This document shows positions 54,584 through 64,000 of a DNA stretch of 64,000 nucleotides, one piece after another. Each line of letters starts with the position of its first letter. The stretch's first letter is position 1. The stretch comes from Globodera rostochiensis. Taxonomy: Eukaryota; Nematoda; Chromadorea; Rhabditida; Heteroderidae. The position numbers and the translations under genes are program-made. The notes beneath the pieces were generated by a model that was not told the origin of the DNA, did no database searches, and saw nothing but the letters and a program-made list of their open reading frames with translations. Where the stretch lies: NCBI GenBank assembly GCA_018350325.1, contig JAEVLN010000036.1:256103-320102 (forward strand), given 5' to 3'.

Positions 54584-54598
54584 CTAATTGCTCATTAA
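54584..54598 (+). promoter_or_regulatory. srg upstream box (CTAATTGCTCATTAA)
   Basis: 165 bp before the ATG at 54749; differs from the box at 48014 only in its last base and lies at the same distance. Confidence 0.5.
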
Positions 54599-54748
54599 AA
54601 ACGAATGTTGATGCAAGTGAAAATGCTATTTCTTGGCATTGTATTTCCTATTGATATAAGAATAAAAATTACATATTAATTTTTGAAGTTTTTGTATATT
54701 TGTGAAATTGAGCATCATTACAAAATACCTACTATTTATTAACTAACA

Positions 54749-56926
54749 ATGGACTTTGCCGATTGGTCCATCTCGATTCGAAATCCAATCATCGACATAA
54801 CCATTTTTATAAGCATCCCGTCAATGGCACTTTATGTGGCCGAAATTGTCACCATCGTTCGGCACAAAAATTTCCACAATTCATTCTATGCTCTTTTTGT
54901 TATGCGGGCAATTCCGGTAACCAAATTTAAATTCAGAGATTTTAGCATTCCATTTGTCTTGGAAATAATCTGAAATATTAAGATTGATCATTTTTATTTT
55001 TAAAAAAATATTTAAGGATTGGTTGGGCGTGTTGAACTCTTTCTACTGCCAGCGATTGCCCGCCATATTCGGCTCACAAATGTACCCCATCTATTCAAAG
55101 TTCCCAAATTGGATGTGCGCAATGGCACTGTTCCTTTCCGGCACAACATTCCAAGCGAATAATTTAGTCACTACTCTTTTATTGTTAAATCGATTTACCG
55201 CAATTACATTGCCAACAAAACATGAGAAGGTAGGCTTATTTGGCACGAGATCATTTAATTCAAGTCATTTTGCCACCGATCAATTGGGCACCGGATCAGA
55301 TCAGGGCTAGGACAAAAAATAGTCATATTAAAAGTTAATAAAACATAAGTTTTAAGTTGTGGCGCAAATTGCTTCCGCTTTTAACTTTTTTGGTTTACTT
55401 TGTGCCAATATTTTTGTGTTCGCCGGTCTTTAAAATGAATGCAACTATTCAATTGAACGATCCAAATTCAACGACTGACCGCAGTTTCATTATGTACGAG
55501 GCAGGAGATGTAAATATATTCCATGACTTTTTTATTTAATTTAAGATATTGGATTTTATGCCAAAATTAAAAAAGTTTCGAAAAATAAGCTTTAAAAACA
55601 GGAACCACAGCGAGTGTTCGAACCAGAGATGGACGTAATCGAAAAAAAAATCCGTGACCGTGTTCCATAATCACAGACCCCTTAAAAAGCTGTGTTTGGC
55701 GTGATCTGTGATTTAAAAAATATAAATAAATAGAGAAAACCCAATATATTTTTTTTTTGAAATTTATCTGTTATTCTCTTTCCAATGTTATTCAATGGAA
55801 ACTCCAGACAGAAATACGGATCAACGGATTATTTCAAAAAATGTGACCGTGATCCATGAACCGGACCCCCAAAACGCCGTGATACGTGATCGGTGATCAT
55901 GTCCATCCCTGATTCAAACCCAACAAGCAACATTAGGCTTGCGAAAAGACAAACCACTATGCCATAGATTTGGTGGGGCGTCTCAAATTTGTTGTGAATG
56001 TATGCAATGTCATTTAATTTATATTGACAGAATTTTAAAATTAGTCACAAAAAAGTCTTTAAACCTCCGGTTATCGTTTAACCGGGATTTTGAAGACCCG
56101 GTTCTCAACCGGATATTTCCAAAATGTCCAGTTTTTGTAACCGTTTCGGTACTGACCAACCCTAATTATAGCTTAATAAACTAAATTAAAATTAAGCTGA
56201 TTTTCACTGGAACCGATGTGTGTTTCCCGCTAAGATTTTCATTTAGGCACCGTACGTAAACTATATTCTTAATGTGAGTGCCACCTTCTCGGTCATTTTT
56301 ACGGTTGTATGCGTTTTGTCAAACGTTTGCACTTTCGTGGCATACAAATTACACGTGAAGAATGTTGGCACAAACGGGAACAACAACAACGGCCATGACA
56401 TTGAGAAGAAATTGTTGATTTATGCATTGGCAACATTTTTGGGTCATTCACTCGTCGCAAGCTTGTTGGTAAAGGAAAATTGTTAATATTAAAGTTAATC
56501 AAATTTAAAACAAACATCGAAAAAACGATTTTAACATAACAGATTCCCACTATTACTAACATTGCTGCTCCGGAAACAATGACAATTTTGTACATCTACT
56601 ATCCACTGCTTATGGACACAGGTGATTAGGAATTGAAGCAATCTTGGTTAATTCTTTGATGAAGAATGAGAATCTATACGATAACATAACCAACAGGTAC
56701 TGTAGTGCTCTCCAGCTGGTTACTGTTGTGGGCCAGCAGCAAATTCCGCCAACAGCTGTTCAAAGATTTTGCGATCATTCGCAAAACAAATATTCAAAAT
56801 AATCGTGTCGGTCCAATGGAGGGGCACCGAAACAATAATCTTCAGGCAGTTGGAGGGGCTGTTGGCCATCAATACATCAGTTCCTACATCAGTTCCGTCC
56901 AACAATTGCCGACAGTTTCTAGTTGA
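54749..56926 (+). CDS. srg: SRG-class serpentine chemoreceptor, six exons, intact
   Basis: Exons: 54749-54916, 55017-55229, 55357-55509, 56247-56468, 56543-56621, 56697-56926; total 1,065 nt, 354 residues, phases as in sister genes. Motifs: IPSMALYVAEIVTIV, NSFYCQRLPAIFG, LNRFTAITLPTKHEK, LWRKLLPLLTF, CTFVAYKLHVKNVGTNG, LATFLGHSLVASLL. The tail contains a duplicated ISSYISSVQQ unit, a four-residue insertion relative to the gene at 48193. Intron 3 holds the shared GGTTAACC-type element with a further element (55624-55911) inserted into it. Membrane receptor of sensory neurons by family; ligand unknown. Confidence 0.86.
55624..55911. mobile_element. hAT-like element with GTGATCCGTGAT repeats in srg intron 3
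   Basis: Begins CAGAGATGGACGTAATCG and ends ATCATGTCCATCCCTG. Flanks GTTCGAAC and ATTCAAAC match at 6 of 8 positions. The sister gene at 61683 has the uninterrupted site (GGGTTCGAACCC at 62851), which confirms the insertion. The target is the B-box-like motif of a tRNA-like module. Confidence 0.82.
55912..55964 (-). other. tRNA-like module split by the element at 55624
   Basis: On the minus strand A-box-like TGGCATAGTGG (55954-55964) is followed by GGGTTTGAAT (55912-55921), with the other half of the B box at 55616-55623 beyond the insertion. Confidence 0.45.
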
Positions 56927-57079
56927 CGTAAAAAAATCATAATAAAATGTCTTAAGGTTCAAATTAATAATTCTAGCTTTGTTCAATATGAATAGCTTTT
57001 AAAATTGAAACAAATCATTGTAAGCAGAACTTTTGAGGCTATGAAAAAGATATAATACACGAATTTTATTCAAGATATT

Positions 57080-57581
57080 CTTCTCGATGCAATGAAGGTG
57101 CCTCTAAACAAAACAATCATTGGCCAGTTGGAGGGGCTGTTGGCCATCAATTACAGTATTACAGAACAGATTTAACAGTTCCGTACAACATTGCCAGCAA
57201 TTTTTTAATGTAGTAAAAAATACTGTAAACCTAAGCTTTTTGGTAAATGAAAACGTTAATATTATAATATGTATATATAAGAAGTTTTATTTGTCTCGAT
57301 TAAATTGAATAAATAGTCTAAGATTGCTAATTTTGATGAACAACCGATTCTCATTATTACTAACATTGATGATCCAAAAACAATGGCAATGTTTCCATTG
57401 TTTTTCTCCGAAACTTGATACTAATTATAGGACACTCCAATTAGCAACAGGTACGGTAGTGCTCTCCAATTGGTTACTGTTGTGGGCCAGCGGTACATTC
57501 CGTCAACAGCTGATCAAGATCATTCGCTTAACCATTCGCACAATTATTTATGTTGGCAAATTGAAGAACCCGAAACACTAA
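57080..57581 (+). pseudogene. srg 3'-exon relics
   Basis: 57118-57212 matches the end of exon 6 of the gene at 61683 (GGCAGTTGGAGGGGCTGTTG then AACAGATTTAACAG). 57343-57395 resembles exon 5 and 57451-57581 resembles exon 6 (GTVVLSNWLLLWASGTFRQQ) with a good CAACAG acceptor. Exons 1-4 are missing, so these are leftovers of one or two further srg copies. Confidence 0.65.
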
Positions 57582-57993
57582 TCATCGGGCAGTTGAAGAG
57601 CTGTTAACCATGAAATGCTCAATTTTACTATGCAGTTAAAAATCATCTTTAGGCAAAAAAAAGTTATGAATTTTTTAGTGAAATTTAAAATATATATATA
57701 CATAATTGACCAAAGGTTTTACCCTTTGTAAAAGCTTTTCTTTTGTGCAGAAAAGGTGTAAAATTATAATGTAACCAAATTTGTCTGTTTGCTGTAGACT
57801 TCGCGTTTTTATACGTATCAAATGTGAATTTATGCATTTTTGGAATTTTATTGCTGAAGGCTTCGCATTTTTATATAGGGGAAAAAGTGAATTTATATAT
57901 TTTGAATTTTGTACCACAAAGACATGGAATTTTAAAAAGTGTAAAAAATGTGTAAAATTTATTAAAAATAGTCTGCTTTTTGCCGCTGCTCCA

Positions 57994-58263
57994 ACAATTC
58001 GCGCACGGCTTTCTCCATTGAAAAGTAGAGTGTAAGGGAAACTGCCTTTCGGATTCCGTCCCCGCTCGCGCACTTTGACCCGGCTGAATTCCACAATTTG
58101 GCCGGCGGTGATCAGCTCCAATCGCGGCACACACTCCTCCCATCCGTGCAATGCCATCTCCTGCTCCATGCTGTTGTGGCAGAACACCAGACAAACGTCA
58201 AAGCCATTGATGTTTGTCAGCGTGTTGAAATGCCCTGCAGCAACAATAAGACCAACGACACGT
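57994..58263 (-). CDS. Single exon of an OB-fold-like protein, possibly POT1-like
   Basis: On the minus strand, after the acceptor TTTTGCCATTGCAG (58264-58277), an open frame reads RVVGLIVAAGHFNTLTNING, then FDVCLVFCHNSMEQE, ELITAGQIVEFSRVKVRERG and PYTLLFNGESRARIV. The alternation of beta-like strands and the phrase AGQIVEFSRVKV recall the first OB fold of POT1-type telomere proteins (GDIVRFHRLKI). The higher GC content and clean acceptor support coding. Neither upstream nor downstream exons were found within 500 bp, so it may be a lone exon of a longer gene or a relic. Identification is tentative. Confidence 0.35.
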
Positions 58264-58385
58264 CTGCAATGGCAAAATGTAAAATTTAATTGGCTGGTGG
58301 GGGGGGCGTGAAGTGAAATAACTCAGTGCATGATCATATCGGCAGACCACTCTAACAGGAGCCAACTGATGCTGGACATACCGTT

Positions 58386-58911
58386 GTTGCCAATTGGTGG
58401 ATCGCTAGCGCATTTGAAAATGGGTTTATCGCTTATCGCTAGAGCCGAGATTTTCAGGTTTTAACCTATTTTTTTTGCGAATAGGGAATCACGTGAGAAG
58501 CCCGGAAATAGCATTTATTTTGAAACAAAGGTCGACATTTTCCCTAAAATTATAAAAATTTCAAAAACATGTGTAAAATAGTACATTTCTATTCTGAGAG
58601 TAAATTAATAAAAAATGATGAAGGTTTTTACGCAAAATTTGACTGAATTTGGTCAGTTTTTGCAATTTTTTAATCAATATTTTGGCACTTTTTGGGGTTT
58701 TTGATCAATATTTTGGAGTTTTTTGGTCAATATTTTAAGTCAATATTTCGCAGTTTTTAGTCAATATAAATCTCGGCTCTACTTATTGCATATCGCTAGC
58801 GCATTTGAAAATGGGTTTATCGCTTATCGCATATCGCTAGCGCATTTGAAAATGGGTTTATCGCTTATCGCATATCGTCGCCGCTTTTTTTCGGTGCGGT
58901 TCCCATCCCTG
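58386..58911. repeat. Repeat of CGCATTTGAAAATGGGTTTATCGCTTATCG units
   Basis: A 38-bp unit (ATCGCTAGCGCATTTGAAAATGGGTTTATCGCTT) occurs at about 58400, 58792 and 58834. The right end reads GCGGTTCCCATCCCTG, matching the CAGGGATGG-type ends of other elements. Left end and target duplication not resolved. The middle (58620-58770) is a dispersed TTTTTGGTCAATATTT repeat. Confidence 0.55.
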
Positions 58912-59067
58912 ATGCACATGGTGCGAGACTTGGGGACTGAAAGTATCAACAAACAAAACAAAATTATTTCAAATCACCCCCAAGCCTCGTCATCCTCCTC
59001 CCAAATTCAATTATAGCATTGGGAACACCATAATTTTTCCCTCCGACTCAATTAGGGACCTTGGCAT
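58912..59067 (+). mobile_element. Short LINE fragment
   Basis: Matches about 52190-52340 of the CR1/Jockey-type element (ATGGTGCGAGACTTGGGGAC... CATAATTTTTCCCTCCGA). Confidence 0.7.
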
Positions 59068-61682
59068 TGCAAAATAGGAGCCTAAATAGGCAGAAAAAAG
59101 TTCAAAAGGCATGCAATAGGCACATAAATCCTCAAATAGCACAAAAATAGGCAAATATAATGTTTTGCCGAAGATTTTAACAAAAAAAAAGAAAAGAAAA
59201 AATAAGCGATCATTTCTGCTTATTGCAGTTAAAATCAAAAATTTTTGCGATATGAGATTTTTCACAAAGTTCTAAAATATGGCAAAATTATGGCTCGTGT
59301 GGAAATATGGCAAATTTCCATTGCCATAAAAATAGGGCATTCTGAGATCCCTGGGGTCGAAGTCCCCAATAGTCGCACCGACTTGGTCAAAATTTAGCTT
59401 TTGCCTTTATTTTTGGCATTTTTTGCAAAATATCTTAAAATCCTGAAAAAAGTCGTAAAAAATGTCGAAATAGGCACAAAAATGTCGAAATAGGCACAAA
59501 TAGGCATTAGGCACAAAACCCCCAAAATAGGCATAAATAGGCATTATAAAGTCCACTCCAGAAGCTCCAAATAAAGCTAAAAACATGTTTTTTTGCATGA
59601 CATTTAATAATCACTGACGCATTTTCTACTGACGCATTTTCCACTGACGCATTTTCCGGGAGCCCCTGGAATACCCTCCCCTCTGACATTGTCTCAATCT
59701 CCTCCCCTCAGCTGTTCAAAGCTAAACTCCTGTGCATAATGACCGGATTTGGTTAGTTTTAGAGCACATTTTTTTAGTCCATATTTTTGCACTTTTTTGT
59801 GTTTTTGGTCAATATTTACGTCAATATTTCGCGCTTTTTAGTCAATATAAATCAATCACGGCCCTAGTGATAAGATTTAAAAGAAATCACTTTTATTCAC
59901 CTAAAGCCCGTGTAATGCTCTTTGATTCTTACTACTTTAATTTAATTTGTTTTCTTTGGTGTTCCTTTGTCTCATATTTATTCTTAGTGCTGCACGAGAG
60001 TCTCGAGAGAAAAGTCTCGAGTTTTTTGGGTCTCGGGCTCGGGCTCGAGTCTCGCGCATTTTAGTCTCGATTTTCGAGACTTTTTTACACCCCTAAAGAT
60101 TGTCCTTTTTGGTGAAATTCATTATTGAATTCTGAGCTAAATATTTAAAAAATGGTGCTAACAGAGTGACTAGGCACCGATCTTATACACCAAGCTCCTT
60201 CAGGAGTAAGAATTCAAAAGCCGCATAATTAATATCTTTTGCACAACGTTATCCATAAATCTTTTGTGGCTTAGTGGTAAAACTCTGTTTCGTGATTTTC
60301 CTTATCAGAGGTTCTATCCCCGAGCGGAACACCCTTTATATTATTTTAATTAAATACTTAATTACTCCTTTTTACAGATTCATAGTCAAAAAACAATAGT
60401 TGTTTTTTGCAAATTTATGCACTTCTAAAGATTGGTGTGGTGTGTCCACCATTTTTCAAAAAAAAAAACAACCTATTTTTAAAATGTTGGTTGCTAATCC
60501 CCTAACAAAATTGGGTCAAAAATTCAAAATTTTCTCGGCGGCGCCTATCGGCACCGTCGACCCCTCTCCCCCCAAAGTAAAGCAGAATGGCGGATTTTGC
60601 GAAACGACCTAGCACCCTTATTTTCAAGCAGTTAATCTTTTTTAAATTTTAACAGAAAACAGAAAAAAGGCCAAAAAACAACAGAAAACGTAAAACGGAA
60701 TTCCGCCCATCCCTGGTGCCGAAGACCAGCTGCTCCGCTATTTTTGGTGGCCAATTTCATAATTCCAAGCATCAATAAGTTGATCGTTTAAAAAAAATTA
60801 ATGATTCCATTCTATTTAATTTGTCTAGGGGGGGGGGGGCTTTATTATAGGAAATACGGTAACATCTTTTTTGCACTTTGCCAATTTTGTGGATCGTGCC
60901 GGGTTGCCGCATTTTTGAAGTTGTCTGGTTTTTGATTTTTTAAATTTATATTGTCACAAGTTTGGCAAATTGTAAGATTTTACCTTACAAACGGGCGTAA
61001 TTTTAAATTGCCTATTGGAGACTGATGACTTTTTATCTCATTTTTTAATTCAATTCACACAGGACCATTAACGCACCTTGTAAAACGTTAAATCTGTACC
61101 AAAGTGCATGTAATTAGGAAATATTTTCTGAGAAAGCCAACAAGTGCATCAATTTAATAACTTAATTATGCCTGCGTAATGAAAAGTCTCTTCACATTGA
61201 CTAAAACTCGGAACATCTGTCTCAAAATTAACAGCAGAACAATTCATTAACAGCTGTCAAACTCTGGTATTCATTTGACAAAAATGCCACCGTCTGGTCC
61301 GCTGGCCTTCGTTTGATGATTTTTGGCGTCCTCTGAAATGTGTTAATGAGAAATAATTAAAATTTTCGGTTGAACAAGAAAAATTTGGAGAAATGATCAT
61401 TCAGTTATGACTGAAATTCGGAGTGGTTTAAATTGTTTATTTCAACAGAATTATATCAATAACCTTGGTTTCTATTAATATTTAAAAATTGGTTCATCAA
61501 TGCATACAATTAAATTATCCATTGCGTAGTTTTGAGACCCTCAATTATGGCATCTTCCAAACTATTTCTTGGCATTGTATTTCCTATTGATATAAGAAAA
61601 AAATGCATATTAATTTTTAAAGTTTTTGTATATTTGTGAAATTCAGCATCATTATAAAATACTTACTATTTATTAACTAACA
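59068..61682. other. Repeat-rich interval upstream of the last srg gene
   Basis: 59070-59540 reiterates AAATAGGCACAAA and AAATAGGCAT. 60000-60080 reiterates GTCTCGAG. A tRNA-like pair (TGGCTTAGTGG 60267-60277, GGTTCTATCCC 60310-60320) follows. A GGCGGCGCC module is at 60535-60585 and half a TACCGTATTTCC element at 60822-60861. 61020-61340 repeats the flank seen at 53720-53970. The CTAATTGCTCATTAG box of sister genes was not found before 61683. No gene seen. Confidence 0.5.
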
Positions 61683-63824
61683 ATGGGCTTTGCCGATTGG
61701 TCCATCTCGATTCGAAATCCAATCATCGACATAACCATTTTTATAAGCATCCCGTCAATGGCACTTTATATTGCCGAAATTGTCACCATCGTACGGCACA
61801 AAAAGTTTCACAATTCATTCTATGCCCTTTTTGTTATGCGGGCAATTCCGGTAACAAATTCAAATTGTGCTTCTATGAAAAAATGTTTAATGAGGTCTTG
61901 AAGGCATAATTAAACGTAAGATTTTAGCTAAAAAATGTTTAAGGATTGGTTGGGCGTGTTGAACTCTTTCTACTGCCAGCGATTGCCCGCGATATTCGGT
62001 GCCGTGCTTTACCCGATTTATTCAAAGTTCCCAAATTGGATGTGCGCAATGGCACTGTTCCTTTCCGGCACAACATTCCAAGCGAATAATTTAGTCACTA
62101 CTCTTTTATTGTTAAATCGATTGACCGCAATTACATTGCCAACAAAACATGAGAAGGTAGGCTTATTTGGCACGAGATCATTTAATTCAAGTCATTTGCC
62201 ACCGATCAATTGGGCACCGATCAATGTGCATCGGATCATGGCTAGGACAAAAAACTAAAGAATTAGACAGGATTTCGTTGACTTTTGTTTTTGGTTCGTT
62301 AAATAAGTGAATCCTGTGCCGAAATGACCTAGTGCCATAAATGACTGGTGCCCAGTTAACCGGAGTCCTAAAAAATAGTCATATTAAAAGTTAATAAAAC
62401 ATAAGTTTTAAGTTGTGGCGCAAATTGCTTCCGCTTTTAACTTTTTTGGTTTACTTTGTGCCAATATTTTTGTGTTCGCCGGTCTTTAAAATGGATGCGA
62501 CTATTCAATTGAACGATCCAAATTTAACGACTGACCGCAGTTTCATTATGTACGAGGCTGGAGATGTAAATATATTCCATATTCTTTTTTATTTATTATA
62601 TTATAGCTAGAATGTTGTTCAGAACCGGTAAAAACCGGTACACCCCGGTTTTAGGTTGACCGGGTTTTTACCCGGTTTCGTAAAAATTTGTCCAACTCCT
62701 GCAGAATTTTTGGCATTTTCGTTACAACGGAATTCTGTAGCCTTACGTCCATGGTACCGATAGCCGCAGCCGGGGTTTTTTGAAATTTCAGACAAAATTC
62801 AAAAAGGTTTCGAAAATTAAATAAGCTTTAAAAACAGGAACCACCGCGAGGGTTCGAACCCACACACTAAAAGACAGCCCATTTGTTGTGAATGTATGTA
62901 TTACCATTTAATTTATATTGGCCTCAATTTAAAATTAGCCAAAAAAAGTCATTAAACCGCCGGTTTGGGTGTCCGATTATCGTTTAACCGGGATTTGAAG
63001 ACCCGGTTCTTAACCGGTTAATTTTCCAGTTTTCGTTACCGTTTCGGTACTGAACAACCCTTTATAGCTTAATGGCATTCACATTCGGAACTAAATTAAG
63101 CTGATTTTCGCTGGAACCGTTGGGTGTTTCCCACTAAGATTTCATTTAGGCACCGTACATAAGCTATAACCTTTACATGAGTGGCATCTTCTCTGCCATC
63201 TTTATGATTCTATGCATTTTGTTAAACATTTGCACCTTCGTGGCATACAAATTACACGTGAAGAATGTTAGCATAAATGTGAACAACATCGGTGATGGAA
63301 TTGAGAAAAAATTGTTGATTTATGCATTGGTAACATTTTTGGGTCATTCACTCGTCGCAAGCTTATTGGTAAAGGAAAATCGTTAATATTAAAGTTAAAC
63401 AGAATTTAAAACAAAAAGATAGAAAAACGATTATAACATAACAGATTCCCACTGTTACTAACATTGCTGCTCCGGAAACAATGACAATTTTGTACATCTA
63501 CTATCCACTGCTTATGGACACAGGTGAGAGGAAATGAAGCAATCTTGGTTAATTCTTTGATGAAGAATGAGAATCTATACGATAACATAACCAACAGGTA
63601 CTGTAGTGCTCTCCAGCTGGTTACTGTTGTGGGCCAGCAGCAAATTCCGCCAACAGCTGATCAAAGATTTTGCGATCATTCGCAAAACAAATATTCAAAA
63701 TAATCGTGTCGGTCCAATGGAGGGGCACCGAAACAATAATCTTCAGGCAGTTGGAGGGGCTGTTGGCCATCAATTACAGAACAGATTTAACAGTGCCGTA
63801 CGACAATTGTCATCAATTTCTTAA
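61683..63824 (+). CDS. srg: SRG-class serpentine chemoreceptor, six exons, intact
   Basis: Exons: 61683-61850, 61944-62156, 62413-62565, 63150-63368, 63445-63523, 63598-63824; total 1,059 nt, 352 residues. Sequence is close to the gene at 54749 (same NSFYCQRLPAIFG and LPTKHEK), with differences mainly in exon 4 (MSGIFSAIFMILCILLNICT) and in the tail (GHQLQNRFNSAVRQLSSIS). Exon 4 is one codon shorter, as in the inverted pair, so this exon may have been exchanged by gene conversion. Intron 3 holds a GGTTAACC-type element with an 8-bp duplication. Ligand unknown. Confidence 0.85.
62610..63062. mobile_element. hAT-like element with ACCGGTT subterminal repeats in srg intron 3
   Basis: Begins GAATGTTGTTCAGAACCGG and ends CGGTACTGAACAACCCTT. 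Flanks TATAGCTA and TATAGCTT match at 7 of 8 positions. ACCGGTAAAAACCGG and GGTTAACCGG motifs are reiterated at both ends. A B-box-like GGGTTCGAACCC is at 62850-62861. The same insertion, more decayed, is in the genes at 48193 and 54749 but not in those at 34681 and 42832. Confidence 0.75.
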
Positions 63825-64000
63825 TGTATTGTAGTAAAAAAATACTGTACACCAAAACTTTTGCATTTTTAAATGGGGGAAAAAGTGAATTTATTATTTT
63901 GGAATTTTGTTAAAAATTCAGATTTTGACTCACAAAGACAAATGGAATTTTAAAAAGTGCAAAAAATGTGTAAAATTTATTAATAATATTTAAAAGGTGA
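63825..64000. other. Downstream flank of the last srg gene
   Basis: 63860-63995 resembles 57865-57975, the DNA downstream of the previous srg unit and next to the OB-fold-like exon, so the tandem unit includes at least 1 kb of 3' flank. No gene seen before the window ends. Confidence 0.55.

Overview
The window reads as nuclear DNA of an AT-rich nematode, most probably a plant-parasitic cyst nematode of the Globodera type. Genes are split into many short exons with nematode-style acceptors (T-rich then CAG or TAG). There are clustered serpentine chemoreceptor genes of the SRG and SRSX classes, a degenerate SPRY-domain fragment that resembles the cyst-nematode SPRYSEC effectors, and a secreted protein gene whose upstream DNA is dense in the hexamer ATGCCA, the dorsal-gland 'DOG box' known from Globodera. 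Species assignment is inference; no marker gene is present.

Layout. 1-8.2 kb: a tandem pair of minus-strand genes for a signal-peptide-bearing protein with a complete phosphatidylinositol-phosphate-kinase (PIPK) signature. One gene is complete (3961-7159, six exons); the other is seen only as its first 41 codons at the left edge. Their upstream regions are copies of each other, and a minisatellite has expanded in front of the left copy. 9.1-13.0 kb: an intact 14-exon prolyl 4-hydroxylase alpha-subunit gene. 12.0-21.5 kb: a Ty3/Gypsy-type LTR retrotransposon with 240-bp LTRs lies between two apparently identical 2,105-bp copies of the 3' end of the hydroxylase gene plus its downstream DNA (including the SPRY fragment). 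The left junction fuses host DNA to the tail of the element's internal region, so this is not a simple insertion. 21.5-26 kb: degenerate retroelement DNA with a probable solo or 3' LTR, then repeats.

26.5-64 kb: a chemoreceptor cluster. On the minus strand are a broken srg copy (26.5-27.6), an srg exon-1 fragment (28.1-28.2), one srsx gene (29.4-31.3) and an intact srg gene (34.7-36.5). On the plus strand are four intact six-exon srg genes starting at 42.8, 48.2, 54.7 and 61.7 kb, plus relics. The genes at 34.7 and 42.8 kb are an inverted pair; the last three are a direct tandem series. Intron insertions give the order of duplication. A small secreted peptide precursor candidate sits at 38.2-38.5 kb and one exon of an OB-fold-like (possibly POT1-like) protein at about 58 kb.

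Most of the space between and inside genes is filled by short elements bounded by inverted CAGGG or TAGGG-type ends and, in seven cases, by recognisable 8-bp target duplications (exact in three). These are hAT-like hallmarks. Each family has its own short motif reiterated near the ends, yet some families share the same core, and several hold a tRNA-like (A box plus B box) module. This modular repeat system and the secreted PIPK pair are the most unusual things here. All coordinates were derived by eye, without alignment software.
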